Source: Perkinsus marinus ATCC 50983
Lineage: Eukaryota; Perkinsozoa; Perkinsida; Perkinsidae
Reading direction: 5' to 3'
Length of the DNA stretch: 64,000 bases
NCBI RefSeq assembly: GCF_000006405.1
Contig: NW_003216498.1
Coordinates: 1,056,958 to 1,120,957 of the forward strand
Positions 12,657-24,919 of this stretch are shown here, piece by piece. The stretch's first letter is position 1; each line of letters begins with the position of its first letter. The notes beneath the pieces are model-generated. The model did no database searches and had not been told where the DNA came from. It was given only the letters and a program-made list of their open reading frames with translations. A program made the translations under genes and the position numbers.

Positions 12657-14979
12657 ATGATGAGTATCGACCTCTACCTACTGTCAGAGACAGCCTCTGG
12701 GTATGCTCTATTCGTACGTGACCAGTACGATGAGCTTGGAAACATTGATGATGGGGCCGCTCAGACTGACAGCATCAAGGACTTCATGAGGTGAGGGTTG
12801 GGGGAATGAGGAGACGATGGAGGGGAAGGGGGAAAACGATCGAAGGCAGAATGATCGTTTTCTTGTAGTCTTGTGAAGCTCCGAGCCTTTCTGCCATTCA
12901 CCTCGGCTGAGGTCGCCCTTTCCAATATCAACGCCATCGTGGCTGGTAAGGGATGGTCACCACCACCGTACTGAACGGTGTCGGCTTCAGGGGAGTGCAC
13001 GGAGGAGTTGAGGGACTTCTTGTCGATGCATTTGACGCAGAGTAAGAAAAAGAAGAAGGCGGCTGCGTACAAGTTGGGCGTTGCCGACCCCAAGCTCGGC
13101 GATTCTCTCAATGAGCTCGGCTTCCAGGTTCGTCCCTACCACACCTTTGTTTCATCGTAGATGCACCGTCATCAGGTCACCTACTCACAGTCTGTAAGGG
13201 ACATGCTACGTGGATGCCGTCAACACGTAGCCAAGATGGTCAAGATGGACGAGTCCGATCTTGACAAGGCTAGGTAGCCAGGGCATGCTTTCCTCGATAG
13301 CTAAGAACGTTGAGGCAGGTGTGGTTTGGGCCACGCCTATTCTCGTAACAAGATGCAGTTCGACCCGAACCGTCAGGATAAGCCCATTATCAATGCCATT
13401 GCTATCCTCGATGGTCTTGACAAGAACATCAACACCTTTGCCATGCGCGTTAGAGAATGGTAGGTTCTTCTAGCCTCCATCATCGTCACTGGTAGGCATC
13501 GCACAGTGAAACATAGGTATTCATGGCACTTCCCCGAGATGGCCAAGATCGTCACTGATAATGAGGTCTTTGCCAAGCTGGCTTGCCTTATCCGACTCAA
13601 GGACGATTTCGACTGGGATAACAGGATGCCTGAGGTAAGCCGTTGGCGAATCCTTCTGCACTATCCTCTCCTATACTACCTCCAGGTGATAGAGGCTTGC
13701 GGTGGCGACGAGGAGACTGCTAAGGAGCTTGAGAAGGCTTGTCGCACGTCAATGGGCCAGGACATAGTGGAGATGGACATGGCCAACATCGAGCACTTTG
13801 CCGAGCAGGTACATATCCTGTCACTAAATTCGCCTTAGTATCTTCATCATGTCGTTATTAGGTCATCTCTCTGTCGGAGATGCGTCGCAACCTCACCGAC
13901 TACCTCCATGGCAAGATGGACGTTGTGGCACCCAACCTAGCCGCTCTCATTGGGGACACTGTTGGCGCTAGGCTCATATCACACGCTGGCTCCCTCACTA
14001 ATCTGGTATGTCATATCGTAACAGCTCCCTAGGCGATGATGGCCGCCAGCAACAACAGATTTATGATGCAATGAGAAAACCAAAAGCTGAGCCAGGGATG
14101 CTTTTAGTATAACGCGCGTCGGACTCTCATCGGAATACTAGACGTGCTAGAGCTGTCTTTAGCCGTAGAGGGGAGGTTTCTTGTGATAGGCTAAGTACCC
14201 TGCCTCTACTGTGCAAATTCTGGGTGCTGAGAAGGCGCTTTTCCGTGCCCTCAAGACTAAGGGTAACACCCCTAAATATGGTCTTATCTACAACTCTACC
14301 TTCATCGGTAAGGCCAACCAGAAGAACAAGGGACGGATATCTAGGTAGGTGCTGGGTAGGCATGCGGCGCACAGCGAAGGATTCTCACTCTGCTGCTGTT
14401 TGAAAGGTATCTCGCTAATAAGTGCTCCCTTGCTTCCCGTATCGATTGCTTTTCGGACCAGCCCGTCGGAGCCAATGAAGCGTAGGTCCACTTGATGCTC
14501 TTGTCTGTATCGGTCTGTTTCAGTTGCACTGTATTCGGTGAGAAGATGCGAGACCAGGTAGAGGAGAGGCTCCGATACCTCTCCACTGAGGGTGTTAAGC
14601 CTAAGAGGAACGTTGATGTAAGGCGGCGGTAGGTCGACCAGGTCGGGAATAGTGTCCTTACTGTAGGTCATGCGTGAGGCCATGAAGGAGGTTGAGGAGA
14701 TCCAAGAGAACCAGAAGGAGGCCCCTCCTGCCGCGGAAGAGGAGGCGCCTGCCGCTGTAGAGGAGGAAGTTGTGGAGAAAAAGAAGAAGTCGAAGAAGGC
14801 CAAGAAAGAAAAGAAGCGGAAACACGCTGAAGTTGAGGAGGAGGAGGAAGAAGAGGCTGCTGAGCCTGAGGAGGAGGTAAGGAAGATATCGGATAGTGGG
14901 TGTTGTATGTGGTTCATTTCAGGAGTCTCCTAAGAAAAAGCATAAGCATAAAAAGGCCAAGAAGCACAGCACCGAGTAG
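12657..14979 (+). CDS. NOP56: Nucleolar protein NOP56 (box C/D snoRNP core)
   Basis: Core scaffold protein of box C/D small nucleolar ribonucleoproteins, which guide 2'-O-methylation and processing of rRNA in the nucleolus. Thirteen exons trace in frame: 12657-12790, 12869-12945, 12991-13127, 13176-13273, 13319-13459, 13517-13634, 13686-13808, 13862-14005, 14190-14344, 14407-14481, 14524-14617, 14667-14876, 14923-14979. Order of parts: N-terminal domain ([15 protein letters not shown]), central NOSIC/coiled-coil ([26 protein letters not shown]), then the Nop RNA-binding domain with [20 protein letters not shown] and [40 protein letters not shown] favours NOP56 over NOP58. The tail is Lys/Glu-rich, as usual. 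Start is ATG 12657 or the adjacent ATG at 12660. Confidence 0.96.
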
Positions 14980-15980
14980 TGCCTGCTGCTCTTCTCTACA
15001 GTGCAGAGATGATGAGTATGGAACCTTACCAACGTTGAGGCCACTGTCGATCGTCAATACGTATCTCCATCGTCATCATCATCGTCTTCACTTAACGTTA
15101 ATTGTTACTCTTCTATAATGATCCTAGCTGTCGTCGAAGGTCCTTCTTCTTCGATTTCGATCACTTTGAACGTGTTGTGTTGTAAGTGAGAGTATAGTGA
15201 CGTTGTGTGATGAGGCCCCTTGGGCTTACACGGACGGTGTACTGTAAGGCCTGAGAGTCGATTCTGGCTGTGTTGAGTGCATCGGAAGTCGCGATGAGGA
15301 CGGGTGGCCGACTGGACTTTCTGAGACTGACAACAATCCTTATTAGGAGCAACGGGAGGGGTTTATGCTGTATCATAGACAGGAGCTGGTGATTGAGATA
15401 GGCCTGTAGAAGGGGTGGGGACTCCTGGGGAGGAGACCTGAGTGAGACCGCTACCAAGGGGTTTGGCACCGGAGTGCATGGTTCACCATCTGGACCAGTG
15501 TACCATACGTGAAGGTGAGAACACCTTGGAGTGGTGGAGTCCAGGAGCAGAGAAGGAGCCTCTCGAAAATACGAAATCTGACCAGGAGCATGGCACTGAG
15601 GAGAAGAGCAATGGTCATCCTAACTACACGTCAGTGGTTGATGTGCCTACACCAGGGCTTTCGACACGAGACGTGTGGAGCGTTGGAGTCACCTCCTCCA
15701 CCATGATGATGATGACAAGTCGGACAACAGTTCGCTCTAGGATACGCCTGGAATGGACTGATCGATATGAGGCCAACGTAGACCACCCCTCTTCTTCAGG
15801 CATGCTTGCGCGACGGGCGGCAGTCGGGTTCCAGCAGCAAACTCACATTACTGCTGTCGCTTTTGGACGACGCTATACAACTACCAGATGTGAACCATAG
15901 ATATGAAACACCTTATTCACCACTGCAAACGCTTAACTGCATCAGTCTGTTGTATACTCTACCGGACTCTTTTTGTTAGT
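14980..15980. other. Intergenic or weakly coding stretch
   Basis: After NOP56 there are overlapping open frames on both strands (minus 15161-15469, plus 15442-15900) without recognisable content. The plus frame has low-complexity Met/Thr runs. I see no convincing gene here. Confidence 0.4.
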
Positions 15981-15982
15981 CA

Positions 15983-16595
15983 ATGTTTAGTGGTACAGGA
16001 TTCGACATGTCAGGGGGACCGCTGCCACCATCGAGCCTTACTGGCATAGGGTCGGTGTTGGGCAAATACACTTCTCTCGAGGACATATGCAAGCTGCCTA
16101 TTGTAAGCAGACTTGTGTGTCGGTGCTCTATGCTCAGTAACAGGCAAGGAAGCTGCCCACTCTGTGGAAGCACTGCACGTTGGTCGACTGGATAGGCCCT
16201 CCAATTCACGCCGACATGGATCGTCCGTAGGAGTACCCAGGGGCATGAGCTTGAGTGGTACCTGGTGACCATCAGGTACCCTGAGGGGACACTCGGCGCA
16301 GTGTACGACCCCAAGCACGGTGAAGCCGGCTTCAGGTAAGGGCGGTCGCCTTTCAAGGAGGACCCTGCCATGGTCGCCCCCCTGCAGTGCTCGAGGATAC
16401 TTCCCACGAGTGTCATGGAATTCCCCTCAAGTGCGACTATGGGTCAGACAGCACGCGATGGACTGGCTGGGCATGCAGCCGAATGAAACTCATCATGGGC
16501 CGTTGCAACGTAGGCAACCCTATCGCACACCGCTGTCTCTGCGACTCCATCGGAGTGTCTCTTGGACGTCACTTCCGCTAATCTGTGTCGATTAG
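15983..16595 (+). CDS. Hypothetical protein, about three exons
   Basis: Starts at ATG 15983 with MFSGTGFDMSGGPLPPSS. A 41-base GT-AG intron near 16100-16140 joins it to RKLPTLWKHCTLVDWIG, and later exons contain GHELEWYLVTIRYPEGTLGA. A further exon from about 16387 has two competing frames, one Cys-rich (CDYGSDSTRWTGWACSRM). The aromatic/Gly/Cys style resembles secreted proteins, but no signal peptide is visible at this start. No family is recognised. Confidence 0.35.
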
Positions 16596-16599
16596 ACCA

Positions 16600-17700
16600 T
16601 CCCTGTTCGCCGGACGTGGCGTCCTCAGTCACAGGATTCGCAACAAACCGTGTGGATACCGGTGAGTGGCAGATAGGGTTAGCGATGCGGATGGTCGTGG
16701 CCAGAGTCTTCCCTTCATGGACATGTTCCTTTGCCACACAGCATGCTGTGATTGTATCCCAATCCGCTGTTTATGTTGTGTATAAGAGTGGCAGGACGTG
16801 TATTGTGGAATCAAAGCATCATTCCTAATCTACCAGGACAATGCGAACAACATTACCAGCATGCCTAGTTTCTCCGAGTGGAGACGAGAGTTTATACAAT
16901 TCATCCGCCAAATCATCTAGTACGCCCCAACCGAGGCATGATCCATTAACGACGAGCCGGTGATCAATAATAGAATCTTGCATGCCCGTCGAGCTGTGGC
17001 CAGGTATGATCTAAGAGACCTGCAGAGGTAACCCACTTCCTTGCACTGCTGACGCGCTGACGGGTCCATATCGTTATCGTGAGAGGTGGTAGACTGGCCT
17101 AGACTGGCCTCAGGCCAGTGGCCTGAGTGATGGGCGGGCTATGGTAGGGGAAGCCAACACCCGCTGCTCCCCATAGGTGCCAGCGCTGATGAGAATATAT
17201 GTTTATAGGCTTCTAATAGACGCACATTGTAGATCTTTATGCCGATGATGATACCAGTGACGATTTATTGGACAACGCGACGCAGATCAGATCTCAGGCT
17301 CGGCATCGACGGCCACGAGGGCGGCAGTACGTTTAATAAACGTTGCTTATTCCAAAGGAGAGTAACGAGCAGTGGAGATGTCGAATGTTTCAAGCATCTC
17401 TATCCCCTTCGCCCAGGGCGCCGGTCTCCATGCTACAAGAAGTATCAACCCAGAGATAATCAATTGTAGAGAGTACCCTATCCATTCGTATTGACGCCGA
17501 TTGATAATGTGGATCGAAAATAGCCAACAGAACGATCAGTATGTTGCTTCCCGCGGAGTATACGAGCTTATACCACTTCAGAGAAACTATAGCAGTCAAG
17601 GTCGTTATGATGTAGTCTCTATTGATATCTTGCGTGCTAATGTTCTAAGATCCCATCCCAGAGATAGCGTCCCTGAAGCTACCCACTAGAGCATAACGCA
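16600..17700. other. Stretch without a supported gene
   Basis: Only short, mutually overlapping frames of undistinguished composition. The short duplication AGACTGGCCT AGACTGGCCT sits near 17091-17110. Nothing else is apparent. Confidence 0.4.
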
Positions 17701-17710
17701 AGTTCTTGTA

Positions 17711-18725
17711 CTAAAGGAAACCACAATGGCCTCCCCGAGGCACTTCCCTCCAAGTCGGTCGGCAGGACATGAAGCATGCGGAAAGAGACGGTAGATCAAG
17801 CCCTTGCAAGAGACCATGCCCGGGTAGGATCTGAGGGACCTGCACCCGAAGGTTCGAGTGATGACTTCGGAGGGTAAGGGATGTTCCTACTGAAATGACA
17901 TGCGGCCACAATAGATGACGGGGGAAATAATCCGGGAAAAAACGTCCAATAGGGTCTTTGGTCATGCCATGGGTAGCCGGTATCATGAAAATAACGCCTA
18001 CTGCACTGGGTGTGAGGAGCGAGTAGCCGCTGGCTCACTTCGATCATGTCGAGGCTCCAAGGAATGGTGTCGGGCTGAGATCGTGGGAGAAGAGGGAGAG
18101 TACAATCACATTTGATGAGGGGACTACATGGTCGGTAGAAGGATGTTGACGCGGACGGAGCCTCATGAATCGGATGAAGAATGGTCATAACAGAGTGAAG
18201 CGGAGGAGACTGGAGTACTACTTCCCAACCCAAGCATTGAGTATTCAGAGTACATGTCGTTGGTATTGACCATGACAATAGGGAACAGAGAGCCTCGAGG
18301 AGCATGATAGATGAGGAAACCCAGCATGGCTCTTGGCGAGATTAGGCAACTGCACGGGGGATCCAAGATACAACATCCGGACCTCAAACGCATCTTATCC
18401 GCTCAACCTCAAGATACGCATGCCATCAAGATCCCATCTCACGTTAATGGCAGGGCTCGGCAGATGAGGCATCCAACCTCCCAGACCAGGCACGCCTCCC
18501 GCCCCAGGCCTTTCATAGTTGAACACGAGTGCTTCATCTGACAGTGAGCTCCTCACGACCGGTCTCCTCTGGGCACCTACATGGACGATGCCAACGCCAG
18601 TGCATCCTATGGACCTTCCCTTCACCTGAGTACCAATACAGATCAGAACCTCGACTTACTGCCTCACCAATGATACTGTGGGCTAGACCCGCGTGTGGGA
18701 CACCACCTTGATGATGACCTGTCAT
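17711..18725 (-). CDS. Hypothetical protein exons
   Basis: Minus-strand stretches with protein-like content: NYERPGAGGVPGLGGWMPHL and SPAINVRWDLDGMRILRLSG near 18400-18540; MLGFLIYHAPRGSLFPIVMV followed by NTNDMYSEYSMLGLGSS near 18220-18340; and GMTKDPIGRFFPDYFPRHLL near 17930-17980. Short gaps between them could be introns. A 169-residue frame in another phase covers 17796-18305 and is probably a shadow. No family is recognised. Confidence 0.3.
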
Positions 18726-18964
18726 GGCGAAGACGCATGGATTCTTTTCGAACGCTATCCGATGAGGAGCATCTTACTAACGCAAGATCGTTGAGCCAAC
18801 AACATTCATCATCAACACCATGGACGTGGTAAGAAGAGAGTCAGAAGTAGTACAAGAAGTGAAAGGGCTACTACAGGGCTACGGCAGATGCCGCCAGATC
18901 AGCAGTGGAGCCTGGCAGGTCCCCTCCGTGGCCCACACTACCAGGTAACCGGACTGTCCTCTCA

Positions 18965-20827
18965 TCATGGGTCGCCTCCCCACCCCGACCATCTGGTACA
19001 ACGACTATTGGGATATCCCTCTGTGGGTTTTTCCTTCTCTTCGTGCTTGCTTCCATCGCCATCAGTAGCCTTTAGCTGCAAACTCGATGACGAGGTCGAC
19101 TCTCGTTTTGTGGTCTCCTCCTGAGCGACGACCTCAGGCTTCCGAAGTGGGCGCCCCCGCCTGTCAACGTCCTCCCCTAAGGACAGCATATTGAGGACTC
19201 CAAGGAGACGAGGAACTCACCAGTGAAGAACTTGTGATGGGCCCGCAATAGAGTTGAATCATCGTCCAAATCAATATCGAAGTCCCCTGTATTGGTGACA
19301 ATGAAGGGCATCCACGCACTGAGAATCTTATGCTGTGCCGTGAGCTGCTCAATCTCCGGACCTGCACTGACGTCTCTGAAAGCTAATACCAATACCCTAC
19401 CACTTACCAGACATCATCTTAATGGTCTTCGTCTTGCAGGGCTTGGAGTCGTTATGATGCTCGCTGACAGCATTCTGCAGAGCATGGCGTTCATATCTAG
19501 CATCACCGATAGAGATCGTGTTCTTCCAAGACTGTCCTTGATATCTAAAACCACTCCTACTATACACTCGCGACTATACCCCACTTCTCCTACTTCCCAT
19601 AAAATCTCGACAACATGAAATTCATGGCTCTCTGCTTCTTGACGGTGTTGACGCAGTACTGAGGAGAGGTTCGTGATGGTGTCGCCTGGCGTACTACCCT
19701 ACCCCACTAGCCCTGATATCAGCGGCGATCTGCTTGTCCATAGTAGTGCCAGCATACATGATAGGTATCTGTAGCTCCTCTATGGTCTTCTCCAACTCTG
19801 GCATGAAGTTCCGTACTGATATCGTACACCAAGGCTGAGTCGCCAGAGTGACGATCCCAACCTACAGTACACTCCTCGTCGGCAAGCGTATGAGACCCCA
19901 CTACATGAGCCAAGGCCTTTGCCTCGCGCAGTAGCCTAGCTGCTGACCTAGCACACTCCTTCAAGGGCTTCCTATATCTGTAGTCAGTCATCGCTTATCA
20001 TAACGGCTACCCCCTGGCCTTACATGGGATCCTTGGGGCAACGCTTGCACCATTGCAGTTGAGGGTAGCACCATTTAACCCTGTCAATGACCATCAAATA
20101 GGGAGATGTCACATCGCTTATACTACCAGCTGGTGGGGAAGATAGTGTCGTCCCAGTCGAAGAATATAACAGTCTGGCTCGGAAGGTGCCAATTGAGGAC
20201 ACTCTCGCGCCGAATTTTCACATCTTCATTTGAATTTGCTGACACTATGGCTTCAGTCAGCCCATGCTGATCTGTCTTTTCTTCTGTCACCAGGACGGCG
20301 ACTACTGTGGGCTTAGGTTTGGGCAAGAGGACGTCTCGAAGGCCCTGAGCGGATCATAGAGCAGAGTCCCCTAACGTGGCGGAGCATACCCTCCTTCTCG
20401 GCTTATCCTCACTAACCTCTTCTGAATCAATGATGGTCGAACCTAAGATACCGGTCGGATGGCAAACCCCGGTCTGGTCACTCACATTCCTGTGCTAGAT
20501 CGTCGATGGTCTTGTCGTGCTCAGCTGCCACAGCCCGTTCCTCTACACTGCAGCTTTTAATCTCGTCTACGTGGGCCTGTCGAATAGGCATTGACTGAGG
20601 CCGTCCCCTTACCCCTGCTTTACCTCAGGGTTGTAATTATGATGGTTGTGTACAGCACTCATACGCCTCTCCTTACCATCCAGCAGGTCAGCCCAGGGGT
20701 CAGTGTCAGCATCAGAGGCAGCAGTAGATGTACCAGTACTACGTCGTTTTAGGAGCTTCATAGTCTCGGCAGCTTTACCGTGTTCGACCAGAGACACTCT
20801 CCCTAAGGCACTGCTACTATCGACCAT
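18965..20827 (-). CDS. HAD-superfamily-like 'DWDD' protein
   Basis: A multi-exon minus-strand gene. The key motif is TVIFFDWDDTIFPTSW near 20130-20180, which fits HAD motif I (hhhhDxDxT) in the form common to a protist family. Downstream are PWCTISVRNFMPELEKTIEE, then IPIMYAG, and later SWKNTISIGDARYERHAL, fitting the C-terminal HAD motif (GD with acidic partner). KTKTIKMMS and a domain ending near HHKFFTGE follow. Splicing G|gtgagttc to ccttag|GG extends it to a Ser/Lys-rich tail with stop at 18965. The start, ATG 20827 (MVDSSSALGRVSLVEHGK), opens a Ser-rich N-terminal region. Substrate is unknown; family members may be phosphatases or inactive relatives. Confidence 0.65.
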
Positions 20828-21320
20828 GCCAATACAGTACCCCTACTCTTTGGCTCGAAGGCGGCCTCGGCTTGCCCTTCCTTGAATGATAGGCGAGGGA
20901 AACAGGATGGCATGAAGAACAGTGAGGCGAATTATACCTACGACTCATCTGATGGATGTCCATCACACTGCCCTGTCTGGGCCAGGCTTTGGTAAGAAAG
21001 GACGATAAAAAGGACAACAATGTTGTTTTTTTATCATCCTTTCTCTATGTATACATTACTCAGTACCCGAGCCTTTTAAATAGATGACTATGGACTTACT
21101 ACTCGCTTTGAACGGTCGACTTTGAAATATTTTCGAGTTCGCCAAAATTGGTCTGTGGGAGATCCTTTTTGAGCACTAAGATTTCCACTCAAAACGCAAT
21201 AAAAATCGATTGTATAGGCGTGCGCAGCGTCTCGTATGGTCGTTTGCGTTTCTAAAGAAGCTCTTTAGAACATCCTTTGACCGTTCATCGCGCTGGCAGC
21301 ACCCTTGGCTTCAGCCTAGT
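20828..21320. promoter_or_regulatory. Divergent intergenic region
   Basis: Lies between the HAD-like gene (minus) and the small gene at 21321 (plus). It includes a T-rich run at 21024-21033 and AT-rich sequence around 21120-21200. No defined element is recognised, but both promoters should be here. Confidence 0.35.
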
Positions 21321-21892
21321 ATGTCAACGACCTCCCCAACTATCACTAATCGATCCCGGCCATCCCCATCGAGCTCTCCCAAGAGTGGAGGTCATCAGAG
21401 CAAGAACCTCAAGCGGAAGCGTCCGGAGACCTCGTCGACCTACGACAACCCCAAGCCGATCACATGGCAGCAATTCTCCCTTGCGTAAGTGCAGTCTCGT
21501 CTGATCTCATCAACGTATCATTGTACTCATCTCTGCTTCGTCGTTTTGGTCGTATGAGGATTTCTATCACGATCGCTTTAACATGAGTTTTTCACCTGTT
21601 TTCCTCAGTTACGCGATGATGTGGGGTAAAATAGCTAATTTCACCGAGTCCCTAGCTGAGGAATCCCACAAGAGTCTGGGTCTACCGTACGTCCTCGGCC
21701 TCCTCCTGATATCCCCTATCGATTTACGGCGTTCCCTGCAGTATATCTCTTTGAGGGGGAGTTGCCTTTGATGACAGGTACCAAGATTTGAAGTCCCGTC
21801 GTCAAGCGAGAGCTAAGGAGGCGGCCGATGTCAGGAAGGACTTGGAGACTCAGATTAAGCAGGAGCAGAAGAAAAACGAGAAAATGAAGTAG
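21321..21892 (+). CDS. Small basic coiled-coil protein, unknown
   Basis: Three exons (21321-21484, 21609-21686, 21778-21892) join in frame with GT-AG junctions to give 118 residues. The N terminus is Ser/Thr/Pro-rich and basic, with KNLKRKRPETSS as a possible nuclear signal. The middle reads ITWQQFSLAYAMMWGKIANF. The C terminus is a charged helix ending QIKQEQKKNEKMK. No family is recognised. The clean three-exon model and the plausible start make the gene itself likely. Confidence 0.6.
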
Positions 21893-22269
21893 TGGATCTC
21901 TTGTGTACCCATTTTACAAGGCCGGTTTACAGCCTATTCTGTGCTTGCGGCGGCCCGCCGTGAGGAGGGGTTGTTCATCGTCAACTCGGATTCGGCGCGC
22001 GCCACGAAATTCCCGCAGACCGTCAGGTTTAACATTGACGAAATTCTCGAGACTAGCTTGCTCGTCTGGCCTTGGCTTGCTCAAATTCATCGGCAGTCGT
22101 AGGGAATTCCGTTTGAAATTCTTCGCGGTTCGATTTTCCCGGAAATTTTCTATTCTTGCGTCGTCTCCTCTCGATGATACTATTCATCCTAATCTCACAC
22201 ATTCTTGGCTCGTTAGTGGCCGCCTGGCACTCGAGAGAGCGGGCGCGGTTCTATGGCCATCTTGTGGCT

Positions 22270-23403
22270 GTTTTTTCAGGCGGTCGATCGACGAGAACAC
22301 GAAGGGCTTGTCTAACTTCATCAAGATGATGAAACATAAGGTGAGCTACACTTTAGCTATAACCACCTCGTGGTGTCACTCACTGAGTAGTTCTAGCCAT
22401 ACCGTTCGCCTGACTACACCGTAGTGGTTAGCAATGTGACAAGGATTGATCGGTCTCTTGTCTCTCGCTCGGTTACTCTGTGTTTTTGCATTATTTTGAT
22501 CGTGATGTGGGTTAGCTGTGTCGTAGTTTGCTGCTTTGCACGCAGGCGCCCGATCAGAAGTATTCGAAGAATCAGTATGCTTCGATGTTCAGTAAACTAT
22601 CGCAGAAGGAGAGGCAATGCTTCGCTGACGGATCGTAATATAACAGGGAGTTTGAGCTTTTACTATACTGTTTGTACTAAATCGATCGACTGATCGATTC
22701 GGGAAGTGAAAATTACACTTGCTGGATATCTGAGGATCTTTGATATTCGACGTTGATTCATTTGTTAGATACGCCAATGGCGGTGGAATGACGGAGAAAG
22801 CAGCGGGAGGGTCGAAGAAAACGAACCGAAGTAGTTCATGTCTGACTACATGCTGTCACTACTGGCTGCTATATTCACGCGCCATGAAATTATCGAGTTT
22901 CGAATTGTCAGTGGAAGCGCTCGCCTCGGAATTTCCACTCCATAGAGCGTTGTTGGAGGTTTCACCATTTAGGTAATGTCATATTTTTCTCAGCTCCTAA
23001 GAAACCCAAGAAGGAGAAGGAGTTCGATAACTTCATCAATGACGAAGCATCGTCCTCGTCCGAGTCTTCTGGGGAGGACGACAATGGCAATGAGAGCGAC
23101 TCGAGCAGCGGTTCTTCGAGCAGTGGAGGAGGGTAATTTCATCTACAGGATTGTAGTCCTTTCTCATGTCGAAATTTAGGAGCTCTAGCAGTGGGTCTAG
23201 CTCGGACCGAGGGTCAGGCAGTGAAAGCTCCGACTCTGAAGAGGGAGATCCGATGGGAAAGGTAGGTTGTTGCGGCTCATCTTCGTGGGAGGAGGATGGG
23301 AGTCGTTCAGATTACTAAACGACGGTATTCGAAAGAGGGCTCACCGAGGAAGCAGTTGGAGAGGGAGGCCCAGCCGATAATCAAAAAGTTTACTTGGACT
23401 TAG
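22270..23403 (+). CDS. Acidic serine-rich nuclear-type protein, unknown
   Basis: Exons read SIDENTKGLSNFIKMMKHK, then YSKNQYASMFSKLSQKERQC, then KKPKKEKEFDNFINDEAS, followed by a long Ser/Asp/Glu/Gly tract (about 23030-23270) and a basic last exon (ITKRRYSKEGSPRKQLE) with stop at 23401-23403. The Lys-rich and acidic-Ser tracts are typical of nuclear or nucleolar proteins and casein kinase 2 substrates. An upstream stretch near 22030-22110 (FNIDEILETSLLVWPWLAQI) might be an earlier exon. The start is not established. Confidence 0.5.
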
Positions 23404-23520
23404 TAACTGTATCGTACTCATTATCAGCTTCTATACCATTTTATTGACACACAATGCTCTGGGTCATAACAATTATGGGGAGAGGGACTGGCTGAGCTTC
23501 GGGGTTGTACTCTTTTTACC

Positions 23521-24170
23521 ATGGCCACCACGACAAGCCGTCCAAAGCAGGGAGCTGCAGGAGGTATCAACAATACCCTATACGTCAATAACTTGAATGA
23601 TAAAATCAAGCTGGATGGTAGTAGTAGCTGACAGAAGTTTTTGGGGGAGGGATAGATCGTCGAGTCAGATTTGAAACCCTTGTTGTTCGAGCTGTTTGCT
23701 AGTTTTGGGCCCATCCTGGCCGTATATGCGGGCAAGAGTCAATCTAGACGAGGGCAGGCTTTCGTAATACTAAACCATGTTTATGTATCTCTAGGGTCTG
23801 TGCTGGTCAGATTGCTTTCCGAGAGGCGTCGAATGCTGCTCTAGCGATGAAAACTCTCAACGGTTTTCCCTTCCTTGACAAGCCATTGGTGAGTTCACAC
23901 CATGTGATGGGAACGGTGATCATCATTATCTCAGAGAGTTGCCTTTGCGCGAGTCAAGTCGGACGTAGTGGCCAGGGCGGACGGGACTTTCAAACCAAGA
24001 CGAAGGGGAACTAAAACTGCACCGGTAGAGTATAGTATGTGTATAGGGAGGGGTTATTCTGGTGATGGTAGGCGGCGCCTAAGTCTAAGCGGCGAGTAAC
24101 GGTGAATGTCCCTAAGGCAGCAGAAGGGGAGGAGATAGAAGAGGTCGAGATGTCGGATGCCGAAGACTGA
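23521..24170 (+). CDS. U1A/U2B''-type spliceosomal RRM protein
   Basis: Binds a hairpin loop of U1 and/or U2 snRNA. ATG 23521 is followed by INNTLYVNNLNDKIK (RNP2), then ESDLKPLLFELFASFGPI, RRGQAFV (RNP1) and NAALAMKTLNGFPFLDKPL, ending with VAFARVKSDVVARADGTFKP; these are hallmarks of the first RRM of U1A/U2B''. The tail is short, basic then acidic (EEIEEVEMSDAED), so the second RRM of animal U1A is absent, as in several protists with a single SNF-like protein. Introns 3 and 4 splice cleanly (TTG|gtgagt; CCG|gtagag). The first two junctions are each one base out with ordinary GT-AG splicing (see findings). Confidence 0.85.
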
Positions 24171-24919
24171 TGCTAGTTCGTAGATGCAAAGCAGCATATT
24201 TCCCACCGGTACAGGTCTCGTCTGTTGTGTTTGGCATTCTGTGCTCTCTTGGTCCAGTCTGTTGCATAGCCTCTATAGATGACCTATCTCGCCACTGAGC
24301 CTTCAAACAACATTTTTGAAATCCACGAGGTACTTGCTATGCTCTGGTTGCTCTCTCAGTAGCTTGGTAGAGGTCTGTCTTCAACTGTCGGAAGAATGTC
24401 TATGTAGCTTAGTGCGATCATCCGGGAATTTTGTCTAGACAGCCTGGATCATCTACTGGGGCGGAGTGCCGCAGTAGGGGATATCGGTTAGGGATGAAGA
24501 ATTGCCGGATATCGGAAGAGGAGGTTAGTAAAGATATATGAGAGTCTCTTCGAGCCCGACGTATACAAGCCTGTTCAAGATCTCGCGCGTTCTCCGAGTT
24601 TCTGGGTATAAAACCTCGTCCACCTAGTGGTGATGTTCGGAAGTGTTGTAGATGACATCTCCTCACAGCGTCACGGTGAGGGGTGGACCTTAAGCGCTTA
24701 CCTTGTAGGCTTAAACTGGACCCCTGCCCTGCGAGTATGATGACAGGAGGTTATTGCTGTTGTCCTCCTCCCGTTGGTGTCATAGCGATCAATGCTCCTA
24801 GCTATTACCGCCTTCGCCTCTGGGATCGATACCAGCTGTTGAAAGCACAGTTGTCGGGACCTCGCCCTACTCCTCATCGCTGATCGGACATGTTCTGCTA
24901 GTTTCGACTCCCGTTTATA

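Noticed and set aside
14288-14917. 209-residue minus-strand frame with Ser/Phe runs
   Set aside because: It is the complement of the Lys/Glu-rich tail of NOP56.
17796-18305. 169-residue minus-strand open frame
   Set aside because: Composition is unlike the recognised proteins here, and better protein-like segments occur in other phases of the same strand over the same stretch; treated as a shadow.
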